Of a stretch of DNA of 32,122 nucleotides, positions 8,087 to 14,709 are shown in pieces (positions within the stretch are counted from its first letter, which is position 1; each line of letters starts with the position of its first letter). The translations under genes were made by a program, and so were the position numbers. This stretch comes from Lachnospiraceae bacterium (GTDB lineage Bacteria > Bacillota > Clostridia > Lachnospirales > Lachnospiraceae): positions 1 to 32,122 of the forward strand of contig JAAWRC010000039.1 of the NCBI GenBank assembly GCA_022800815.1, written 5' to 3'. The notes beneath the pieces were generated by a model, which was not told the origin of the DNA, did no database searches, and saw only the letters and a program-made list of their open reading frames with translations.

Positions 8087-9187
8087 ATGGTAGTCGCAGA
8101 ATGCAGGGAGTATGTTGCGTATTTAGATGACAATATGTACGAAGCATATTGGAACCATGTCAAGTACGGCGGAATTACGATTGTGTGCGACCGGGATACT
8201 GACAAGTTTGTCGGAGTGATTGGGGAAAAAGATTGGAAAAAAGCGATGGTTGGGGAGAAAAATGGGATCTCTGAGATTGTCAACAGAAATTGCATGACAA
8301 TTTCTCCGGACCATATGTATGAGGAGGCCAGCTATATCTATTCGCAGACGGAGATTGAGCACATACCTGTGGTTGACTCAGAGAAGAATGTCGTGGATCT
8401 GTTTACTAGGAGACGCGCATTCTACATGCACTATTTTAAAGACTATAAGCTTGACAAGATGCATTATGCGAGAATGATTATGGCCGCAGCCACAATGGGC
8501 AAGGCCTTGGGGAAAAAGGCCATAAGCGCAATTGAGTTTGGCGTTGCAGGGGGGAACGGGCTCCTCGCCATGCAGTTTCATGCCAGGGAAATTGGTCGTA
8601 TCTTGGACATGGAAATTCAGGTCTATGGATTTGATCTCGAAAAAGGGCTGCCTGCAAACGAAACAAACTATTTGGACTTGCCTTTCCAATGGAAGCAGGG
8701 ATTGTTTGAGATGGACTTTTCCAGGCTGAATAGCAAGCTGGAGGGTGCAAAACTTATTTTAGGCGACGTCAGTGAGACGACGGTGGACTTTATTGAGAAG
8801 TATGATCCTGCGCCAATAGGAGTCATATCCGTGGACGTGGATCTTTATACTTCCACGTTGCCAATACTAAAAATGATTGAAAATACGAATCCCGAACGTT
8901 TTTTGCCGCGGCCATATATTTATTTTGATGATATTATGGGAGGTTATGACTGTGTGGGACAGAACAGGGCGTTGGTAGAGTTCAATAAGCGGAATGAGGG
9001 CAACATCTGTATTTCGCCCGAGGGAACCACGTTGAAAATTGAATATTTGACTGGTGCTAAAAATAAACTGCGAGAGTGGGATGTGAATGTGAAAATATGT
9101 CACTTTTTTAACCATCCAGAGTATAAAACCTACATAAGAAAAGGTAATGAGCAGTTACCTATTGTAAATGCGGCCAGAACAATATGA
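8087..9187 (+). CDS. CBS-domain/TylF-like SAM-dependent methyltransferase fusion
   Basis: The C-terminal part (about residue 145 on) is a class I methyltransferase like TylF/MycF sugar O-methyltransferases: EFGVAGGNG is the SAM loop, YGFDLEKGLP the following acidic strand, and SVDVDLYTSTL a family-typical acidic motif. It could methylate a hydroxyl of the glycan or of a nucleotide sugar. The N-terminal 130 residues look like a pair of degenerate CBS units (ITIVCDRDTDKFVGVI; HIPVVDSEKNVVDLFTRR), which in other enzymes bind adenosine nucleotides or SAM and regulate activity. A perfect AAGGAGG precedes the ATG by about ten bases. The gene is bracketed by an 18-base direct repeat. Methyltransferase fold is well supported; the CBS call is moderate. 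Confidence 0.78.
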   Translation: MVVAECREYVAYLDDNMYEAYWNHVKYGGITIVCDRDTDKFVGVIGEKDWKKAMVGEKNGISEIVNRNCMTISPDHMYEEASYIYSQTEIEHIPVVDSEKNVVDLFTRRRAFYMHYFKDYKLDKMHYARMIMAAATMGKALGKKAISAIEFGVAGGNGLLAMQFHAREIGRILDMEIQVYGFDLEKGLPANETNYLDLPFQWKQGLFEMDFSRLNSKLEGAKLILGDVSETTVDFIEKYDPAPIGVISVDVDLYTSTLPILKMIENTNPERFLPRPYIYFDDIMGGYDCVGQNRALVEFNKRNEGNICISPEGTTLKIEYLTGAKNKLREWDVNVKICHFFNHPEYKTYIRKGNEQLPIVNAARTI

Positions 9188-9196
9188 CAACATGTA

Positions 9197-9214
9197 TCCG
9201 GGATGAAAGGGTGT
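9197..9214 (+). repeat. 18-base direct repeat, copy 2
   Basis: Exact match to 8003-8020, here in the spacer between the methyltransferase gene and the DUF4422 gene. An in-frame ATG inside it (9203) can be read as a start of the next gene but is probably a remnant of the gmhA sequence; a better start lies at 9242. Confidence 0.85.
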
Positions 9215-9241
9215 CAGGAAAATGTAGCAGGGGGTAATAGT

Positions 9242-10396
9242 ATGGGATTATTTAAGGCGGCGGATGAAGAAGAATTTTATTATGAAAAAGAAGTATCAGA
9301 AAAAATTGCATCTAGCAGAAGCATTGTCATTTATGGGGCGAGGATTGTCGCACGGGAAGTGGCGAGCTGTTTAATGGCGGCACCTTATTATTGCAGCATT
9401 GATGCGTTTATGGTCACTGATCTGCGGGATAATCCGGATCATCTGTTAGGCGTGCGCGTTGTTGCGTTAGAGGAAGGGAAAAATTTATATAAGGATTCTC
9501 TGATTATTATTGCGGTATTGGAAAGGTATCTTGCAGAGATAAAAAGCAATCTTGACAGGGATGGGTTTTGCAATGTCATCTCGCTGGGGTTCGAAAGTGA
9601 TTTGTGGAGCGGTCTGCGTGGGAATTATTTCCGTTCGTATCTGCGAAAAAGAGGAGGTGAATATCTCACATTGGAAAATGAACTGCCTGAAATATCCGGG
9701 AATGGTCAGCAGAAGTGCATTCATTTATATAATGTGAGATGTCATGTGGATAAACCTGTTTCTGCCAATGTACATTCCTTCCAATGGGAAATTCCCATTC
9801 AGGCGGGTGCGGCATTGACAGATATAAAAATAGCGAAGGTGTGCGACGATGCAGGGGATAATATTTCTGTAAAAAATCCAAAGTATTGCGAACTCACTGC
9901 ACTATATTGGATGTGGAAAAATGACATGGCGGATTATATAGGGCTAAGTCACTATCGGAGGCACTTTGACTTAACGGAGGAAAGCATAGAGAGGTTAATG
10001 AGATCGGATATTGACGTTATATTGACAATCCCAATCTTAAATTTCCCGAATGTGAAAGCGGCGTATGAACATGACCATGTGAAAAGGGACTGGGACGTTA
10101 TGGTGGAGGCAATAAAGAAACTGTCTCCCGATTATTATAATACGGCAATTGCGGTACAAAATGGGATTTATTATTACGCCTATAATATGTTTATATCCAG
10201 AAGGCCTATCTTGAATGAATACTGTGAGTGGTTGTTTGCAATTTTGGATTATTGCGAAAAAAATTGTGAACCCAAAAAGGATCCGTATCAGAACCGTTTT
10301 CTGGGATTTTTGGCAGAACGCCTGATGACAATCTTTTTTATCCATAATAGAGAAAGATGGAAAATAACGCATTGCAACAAGGTTTTTTTGAGTTAG
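9242..10396 (+). CDS. DUF4422 glycosyltransferase-like protein with N-terminal Rossmann-like module
   Basis: The C-terminal 220 residues match the DUF4422 pattern of bacterial capsule/exopolysaccharide glycosyltransferases: LYNVRCH, QAGAALTD, NPKYCELTALYWMWKN, DYIGLSHYRRHF, then YQNRFLGFLAERL near the end. The first 120 or so residues are a Rossmann-like module (SIVIYGARIVAREVAS, FMVTD). Start choice: ATG 9242, preceded by a G-rich AGCAGGGGG site, rather than ATG 9203, which lies inside the 18-base repeat. It likely adds a sugar to the surface glycan built by this cluster. A shorter homologue of the C-terminal domain is encoded at 10777-11487, and a stand-alone homologue of the N-terminal module at 10412-10780. 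Confidence 0.75.
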   Translation: MGLFKAADEEEFYYEKEVSEKIASSRSIVIYGARIVAREVASCLMAAPYYCSIDAFMVTDLRDNPDHLLGVRVVALEEGKNLYKDSLIIIAVLERYLAEIKSNLDRDGFCNVISLGFESDLWSGLRGNYFRSYLRKRGGEYLTLENELPEISGNGQQKCIHLYNVRCHVDKPVSANVHSFQWEIPIQAGAALTDIKIAKVCDDAGDNISVKNPKYCELTALYWMWKNDMADYIGLSHYRRHFDLTEESIERLMRSDIDVILTIPILNFPNVKAAYEHDHVKRDWDVMVEAIKKLSPDYYNTAIAVQNGIYYYAYNMFISRRPILNEYCEWLFAILDYCEKNCEPKKDPYQNRFLGFLAERLMTIFFIHNRERWKITHCNKVFLS

Positions 10397-10411
10397 TAGG
10401 GGGAGGCTTTT

Positions 10412-10780
10412 ATGAAAGTATACATAGCCGGAGCACATTCACGGGGAAGAACCTTGCGTGTGTACCTAGAAACGTTATATCCGGATATCCAGGTGGAGGC
10501 ATTTTTGGTCGATGATATGGCTGACAATGCTGAGACGGCAGATGGCATACCAGTGCAGACCATTGGAGATGGATTAGATACGGATTCTCCTGTTTATGTG
10601 GCAATGCGGAGTGAGAATCGCCCGAAAGTTATACATGAGCTGCACCTTATGGGAATGAAGGAAATTATTCCTGTAACGGTGGAATTGGATACCGAATTGC
10701 GCAATGCGTATGTCCGCAAGTATTTCCAAAGTTTGGGTAGAAGCTTTTGGCTGATTGACGATTTAGGCATAAAAGGATGA
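10412..10780 (+). CDS. Stand-alone Rossmann-like module (PglD-N-terminal-like)
   Basis: A 122-residue protein that is a single Rossmann-like unit: VYIAGAHSRGRTL replaces the usual GxGxxG loop, FLVDDMADN follows the second strand, and PVYVAMRSENR the fourth. It corresponds to the N-terminal part of the 9242-10396 protein, and its stop overlaps the start of a DUF4422 gene, so here the two domains are separate proteins made together. G-rich ribosome site GGGGGAGG precedes the ATG. No catalytic residues can be assigned; it may bind a nucleotide or sugar nucleotide, or serve as a partner subunit of the transferase. Confidence 0.65.
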   Translation: MKVYIAGAHSRGRTLRVYLETLYPDIQVEAFLVDDMADNAETADGIPVQTIGDGLDTDSPVYVAMRSENRPKVIHELHLMGMKEIIPVTVELDTELRNAYVRKYFQSLGRSFWLIDDLGIKG

Positions 10781-11487
10781 TAAGTGTGAGAGAAAAAACA
10801 GTGGGAATTTATGTGGCGAGTTCCATATACGACAAAAAAACAGGAAAAAAATACCATTACATGAAAGAAGAAAAAGTGCTGCAGGTCGGTGCGGCTTTGA
10901 CGAATGAAAGAATTTCAGCAGATGCGTTGGTTGATTGCACGGGAGATAATATTTCAGAAAAAAATAAGCAATATTGTGAACTTACCGGGTTGTATTGGAT
11001 CTGGAAAAATGCGCCGGAAGATTACGTCGGACTCGTTCAGTATAGAAGACATTTTGTATTTCCGCCAGATTGGCTGCAGCGCATGATATCAAATGAAGTG
11101 GATGTCATTCTGCCGGTTCCACTGTATGTCGCACCGAGCGTTGCTGAAAATTATCGGGAAAGGCATTGTGCCGAAGACTGGGATTATATGATGGAATATT
11201 TGAGAGGAAATAACATGGAGGATTATATGGCGGCGCAGAAAGTGTTCGGGCAAAATTTATATTCTCCCTGCAATATGCTGGTCGCAAAAAGAGAAATATT
11301 ATTTGAACTGTGTAGATGGCTTTTTCCCATAGTAGACGCTGTGGCAGAGCATGGCGGGAAGAAAGAAGATTCCTATCAGAATCGATATCCGGGATTTCTT
11401 TCAGAACGCCTGATCACCTGTTTTTTTGAGAAATGCCGGACAGAATACAAGGTGGTATATGCTAATAAAAATTTTCTTGCCATGTGA
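10777..11487 (+). CDS. DUF4422 glycosyltransferase-like protein, single domain
   Basis: A 236-residue DUF4422 protein: IYVASSIYDKK, QVGAALTNERI, KQYCELTGLYWIWKN, YVGLVQYRRHFVF, and YQNRYPGFLSERL toward the C terminus. The same blocks occur in the same order in the larger 9242-10396 protein, so the two are paralogues. It probably transfers a sugar during glycan assembly; donor unknown. The ATG overlaps the stop of the Rossmann-module gene (ATGA), and AAAGG lies just upstream. It is the last intact gene of the AT-rich glycan region. Confidence 0.77.
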   Translation: MISVREKTVGIYVASSIYDKKTGKKYHYMKEEKVLQVGAALTNERISADALVDCTGDNISEKNKQYCELTGLYWIWKNAPEDYVGLVQYRRHFVFPPDWLQRMISNEVDVILPVPLYVAPSVAENYRERHCAEDWDYMMEYLRGNNMEDYMAAQKVFGQNLYSPCNMLVAKREILFELCRWLFPIVDAVAEHGGKKEDSYQNRYPGFLSERLITCFFEKCRTEYKVVYANKNFLAM

Positions 11488-11706
11488 GATCATATGGCGA
11501 TTGGATTCAAGGTATGTGTAACATTGATAGGTAATTGTTAAGAACTATGACAATTGAATGCTTTTTCAGGCAATTAAAGGTTTCAGGCTCCGGATATATT
11601 GTGGACAATTCATGTTGTGCGCAACAATGACAGTCAGCTGGCTGGCAATCCAGGCATATTTCATGTCCAGGGTACTGTCTTTGGGGCGGGTGGGATAGAC
11701 AGACAT
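11488..11706. other. AT-rich boundary spacer with a possible small minus-strand gene remnant
   Basis: No convincing gene. The minus strand from 11706 to 11566 reads 46 codons (beginning MSVYPTRPKDSTLDMKY, ending SLKPLIA) with protein-like composition but no good ribosome site and no family I recognise. Its ATG abuts the point where rpe-like homology begins on the plus strand, as expected at a recombination junction. No terminator with a T-run was seen. Confidence 0.4.
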
Positions 11707-11973
11707 AAGGGTTAACCTACGAAAGGGAGATACAGTCTATATCCACCCAGAAGCGGAGTGCCATCCGTCAATCACTCTGCAGAAAATTATCAATGCGGGA
11801 ATGATTTCGGGCATTGCAATCAATCCTGGAACAGGCATAGAGACGGTGTTCGAGATGTTGCGAATCGTAAAAAGGCGTTGGCCATGTCGGTGAATCCAAG
11901 AAATGCAGGACAGATGTATCTGCCATATGTGGAGAAGAAGATAGACAGGCAGCTTCTGCTTGAAGTAGCATAA
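11707..11973 (+). pseudogene. Broken 5'-truncated copy of the ribulose-phosphate-epimerase-like gene
   Basis: This stretch reads as the central part of the next gene, block for block: GDTVYIHPEAE, then NAGMISGIAINPGT, EMLRIVK, and after a shift MSVNPRNAGQMYLPYVEKK. About the first 70 codons and the C-terminal third are absent. A one-base deletion near 11868-11880, compared with the intact gene, throws the frame into a stop. Similarity stops shortly before the taa at 11971. It is AT-richer than the intact gene, so it is a diverged homologue rather than a fresh copy. Either an old paralogue decayed here or a foreign glycan block recombined at this gene. Confidence 0.85.
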
Positions 11974-11991
11974 AAAGGAGAGAGAGGAAAG

Positions 11992-12654
11992 ATGCATTTT
12001 GAACTGATGGCTTCTATGATGTGCGCCAATTACGGCAACCTGGAGAGAGAAGTGAAGGAGCTGGAGGCGGGCGGGATTGACTCGTTCCACATTGACATCA
12101 TGGACGGGCGGTTTGTGCCCAATTTCGCCATGTCCCTAAATGATATGGTTTACATAGCGAAGACGGCGAAGGTGCCTCTGGACGTTCATCTGATGATCGA
12201 GCACCCCAACAACCGGATCGGCCTGTTCTTGAGGAACCTGAGGCCGGGGGACACGGTGTACATCCACCCGGAGGCGGAGTATCATCCCTCCACGACGCTG
12301 CAGAGCGTCATCGATGCCGGGATGATCCCGGGGATCGCTATCAATCCGGGTACTTCCGTGGAGACGGTCATGGAAATGCTGCGCATCGTGAAGAAGGTCA
12401 TGGTCATGTCGGTGAATCCGGGGAATGCGGGACAGATGTACCTGCCCTACGTGGGGAAGAAGATCACCAGGCTGCTGGCGATCAAGGAGGAGATGGATTT
12501 TGAGATTTACTGGGACGGGGCCTGTGGCGCCGACAAGATCCGGGAATTTGCCCCGAAGGGGGTCCGCGGGTTCGTGCTGGGGACCACCCTGCTTTTTGGG
12601 CGCGGGAAGCCTTACGGGGAACTGCTGCACAATATCCGGGAACTGCGGTTTTAA
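11992..12654 (+). CDS. Ribulose-phosphate 3-epimerase family protein
   Basis: A 220-residue TIM-barrel epimerase. Metal-ligand positions known for the family are present: His33 and Asp35 in FHIDIMDGRFVPN, His66 in LDVHLM, and an Asp in the late WDGACG block. VMSVNPGNAGQMYLP replaces the common PGFGGQ form, so this is a divergent branch. It would interconvert ketose 5-phosphates such as xylulose and ribulose 5-phosphate, or an allulose-type substrate. GGAGAGAGGAAAG lies before the ATG. The following cytidylyltransferase and polyol-phosphate dehydrogenase genes suggest it supplies a sugar phosphate for a CDP-linked glycan precursor rather than serving general pentose metabolism. Confidence 0.83.
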   Translation: MHFELMASMMCANYGNLEREVKELEAGGIDSFHIDIMDGRFVPNFAMSLNDMVYIAKTAKVPLDVHLMIEHPNNRIGLFLRNLRPGDTVYIHPEAEYHPSTTLQSVIDAGMIPGIAINPGTSVETVMEMLRIVKKVMVMSVNPGNAGQMYLPYVGKKITRLLAIKEEMDFEIYWDGACGADKIREFAPKGVRGFVLGTTLLFGRGKPYGELLHNIRELRF

Positions 12655-12676
12655 GGTGCGGGGAGGGGAGTGAAAG

Positions 12677-13420
12677 ATGAATATTGCCCTGATTTTATCC
12701 GGCGGGAGGGGAAGGAGAATGGGAGGGGATCTGCCAAAGCAGTATGTTCCGGTGAACGGGCGGCCCATCCTTCTCTATTCTCTGGAGACGATCGCCACTG
12801 ACGAAAAGATTGATGCGGTTCAGATCGTGGCGGAGACCTCCTGGCAGGGACGGGTTGCGGAGTGGCTTAAGGACATGGCTTCTTCTGCGGCTGAAAATGC
12901 GGATATCCGAAAAAAATTTCGGGGGTTTTCCCTGCCGGGGGAGAATCGTCAGCTCTCGATTTTAAATGGTTTGCGGGATATCCGTGGTTACGCCTCCGAG
13001 GAGGCGTTTGTTTTTATTCACGATGCGGCCCGCCCGCTCCTGTCCCATGGGCAGATTCGGGACTGCCTTGCGGAGGCAGAGGGGCACGACGGGGTGCTGC
13101 CGGTGCTTCCGATGAAGGATACGGTGTATTATAGTGAAGATGGAAAAGAGGTCTCTCTTTTGAAGCGAGAGCGGCTTTTTGCCGGACAGGCCCCGGAGGT
13201 GTTTCGGCTGGGGCCGTACCTGGCCGCCAACGAGCGGCTTTTGCCGGAGCGGATTTTGAACGTAAACGGCTCCACGGAGCCGGCGGTGCTGGCGGGCCTT
13301 GACGTGGTGATGATTCCGGGGGACGAGAGGAATTTCAAGATCACGACGAAGGAGGATCTGGAGCGGTTCCGGCAGATGAAAATAGAACGGCCGATGACGG
13401 GCGGAGGGAATTCCAGGTAA
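12677..13420 (+). CDS. IspD/TarI-family cytidylyltransferase
   Basis: A 247-residue nucleotidyltransferase of the IspD/TarI family. The NTP-binding start is ALILSGGRGRRMGGDLPKQY, with VFIHDAARPLL and PMKDTVYY further on. Such enzymes join CTP to methylerythritol 4-phosphate (isoprenoids) or to ribitol 5-phosphate (teichoic acids and capsules). LSGG instead of the common AAGxG, and neighbours that are an epimerase and a polyol-phosphate dehydrogenase, favour a CDP-polyol role, but IspD activity cannot be excluded. A G-rich ribosome site (GGGGAGGGGAG) precedes the ATG, 22 bases after the epimerase stop, so the two are probably one operon. Confidence 0.8.
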   Translation: MNIALILSGGRGRRMGGDLPKQYVPVNGRPILLYSLETIATDEKIDAVQIVAETSWQGRVAEWLKDMASSAAENADIRKKFRGFSLPGENRQLSILNGLRDIRGYASEEAFVFIHDAARPLLSHGQIRDCLAEAEGHDGVLPVLPMKDTVYYSEDGKEVSLLKRERLFAGQAPEVFRLGPYLAANERLLPERILNVNGSTEPAVLAGLDVVMIPGDERNFKITTKEDLERFRQMKIERPMTGGGNSR

Positions 13421-13440
13421 AATCCATGGCCTTTCGGGCG

Positions 13441-13469
13441 TTGAACTGTCGTTCCCGGTCTGTTATACT
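13441..13469 (+). promoter_or_regulatory. Sigma-A-type promoter interrupted by an inserted element
   Basis: TTGAAC (13441-13446), a 17-base spacer and TATACT (13464-13469) make a good promoter for the dehydrogenase gene. The 10 bases containing this -10 box are repeated at 13567-13576, and the 94-base palindromic element lies between the copies, so transcripts from here would carry the element in their leader. Confidence 0.6.
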
Positions 13470-13576
13470 GATAAAGTAATTGCGAAACCGCAAAACATGG
13501 AAAGGATTCTGACAATGGATCAATTGTCAGAATTCACTCGACAATTCCACATTTCGCAATTACCTATTATACTGAT
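13463..13576. mobile_element. MITE-like palindromic element with 10-bp flanking direct repeats
   Basis: TTATACTGAT occurs at 13463-13472 and again at 13567-13576, like a target-site duplication. Between them, GTAATTGCGAAA (13476-13487) and its reverse complement (13552-13563) form 12-bp terminal inverted repeats. Inside, ATTCTGACAAT (13506-13516) and its reverse complement (13523-13533) form an 11-bp stem with a 6-base loop. The two arms linking outer and inner repeats are both 18 bases but do not match. No coding capacity. No T-run follows the inner hairpin, so it is not an ordinary terminator. Confidence 0.7.
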
Positions 13577-13596
13577 GGGAGAGAGGGGCGGATGAG

Positions 13597-14709
13597 ATGA
13601 GGGCGTATGTGTTGCATGGAGTGAACGACCTGCGGTATGAGACGGTGCCGGATCCGGCACCGGGCGAGGGCGAGGTGCTGGTGGCGGTCAAAAACGTGGG
13701 GGTCTGCGGTTCTGACATTCCGAGAATTTATCAGACGGGGGCCCATGTGCATCCGCTGATTCCAGGGCATGAGTTCGCCGGGACGGTGGTGGACGTGGGG
13801 AATGCGGCGGACAAGGGCTGGCTTGGGAAGCGGGCGGGGGTGTTCCCCATGATTCCCTGCCGGCAATGCGGCCCCTGTCGGGAGGGGCGTTACGAACTGT
13901 GCCGGAACTATGACTATCTCGGGTCCCGAAGGGACGGCGGCTTTGCGGAACTGGTGGCCGTGCCGGAGGGGAACCTTCTGCTACTCCCGGGGGAGGTGAG
14001 CTTTCGGGAGGCGGCCATGCTGGAGCCCATGGCGGTGGCCGTCCATGCCATGAGACGGGGACTGGGAATGGAATTAGGAGGAGGAGCGGCGAAACGTGCT
14101 GGGGGACGGGCCGTTACGGAACAGAAGGGTTCAAAAGAGCGGAGGACGATTGCCGTCTGCGGCCTGGGAACTATCGGCCTGTTTCTCCTGATGTTTTTGA
14201 AGGAAGCCGGATGCGAGAGGGTCCTGGCGCTGGGAAACAAGGAATTTCAGCGGGAGGAGGCGGCCTCCTTCGGGGTGTCCGGGGAGGATTACTGCGATGT
14301 GAGGCGGACGGATGGCGGCGCATGGCTTTTTGGAAAGACGGATGGCCGGGGCGTGGACGTGTTTTTTGAGTGTGTCGGGAAAAACGAGACGTTTGCGTCG
14401 GCGGTCGGGTGCACGGCGCCGGCGGGACGGGTGGTGCTGGTGGGGAATCCGGTATCCGGCATGGGCCTGGAACGGGATGTGTACTGGAAAATTCTGAGGA
14501 ATCAGCTGGTGGTGACCGGGACCTGGAACTCCTCCTTTGTCCATGAGGCGTCCGACGACTGGCATTACGTGTTAAAACGCCTCGTGGAAGGGCGGATTCA
14601 TCCGGAGGCGATGATTTCCCACCGGCTTTCCCTGAGTTCCCTGGAGCGGGGACTTCACGTCATGCGGGACAAGACGGAGGATTACGGAAAGATCATGGCG
14701 GACCTTTAG
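13597..14709 (+). CDS. Zinc-dependent polyol/sorbitol-type dehydrogenase (galactitol-1-phosphate 5-dehydrogenase-like)
   Basis: A 370-residue medium-chain dehydrogenase. VGVCGSDIPRIYQTGAH and GHEFAG supply catalytic zinc ligands; CRQCGPCREGRYELC is the four-cysteine structural zinc site; CGLGTIGLF is the NAD(P)-binding loop. The closest pattern is galactitol-1-phosphate 5-dehydrogenase, which interconverts a polyol phosphate and a ketose phosphate. Next to the cytidylyltransferase it could reduce a ketose phosphate to the polyol phosphate used for CDP activation, the role TarJ plays for ribitol. A low-complexity insertion (about residues 165-185, rich in Gly/Ala/Lys) sits before the Rossmann fold. 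Its stop overlaps the stop of the convergent ABC-F gene by three bases. Confidence 0.82.
   Translation: MRAYVLHGVNDLRYETVPDPAPGEGEVLVAVKNVGVCGSDIPRIYQTGAHVHPLIPGHEFAGTVVDVGNAADKGWLGKRAGVFPMIPCRQCGPCREGRYELCRNYDYLGSRRDGGFAELVAVPEGNLLLLPGEVSFREAAMLEPMAVAVHAMRRGLGMELGGGAAKRAGGRAVTEQKGSKERRTIAVCGLGTIGLFLLMFLKEAGCERVLALGNKEFQREEAASFGVSGEDYCDVRRTDGGAWLFGKTDGRGVDVFFECVGKNETFASAVGCTAPAGRVVLVGNPVSGMGLERDVYWKILRNQLVVTGTWNSSFVHEASDDWHYVLKRLVEGRIHPEAMISHRLSLSSLERGLHVMRDKTEDYGKIMADL

Noticed and set aside
12136-12768. 210-codon open frame on the minus strand
   Set aside because: It lies antisense to the well-supported epimerase gene, is rich in Arg/Pro/His as shadows of GC-rich genes are, and has no ribosome site or known motif.
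13500-13540. Inner hairpin as a Rho-independent terminator
   Set aside because: No T-run follows the stem, and the outer inverted repeats with flanking direct repeats explain it better as an inserted element.
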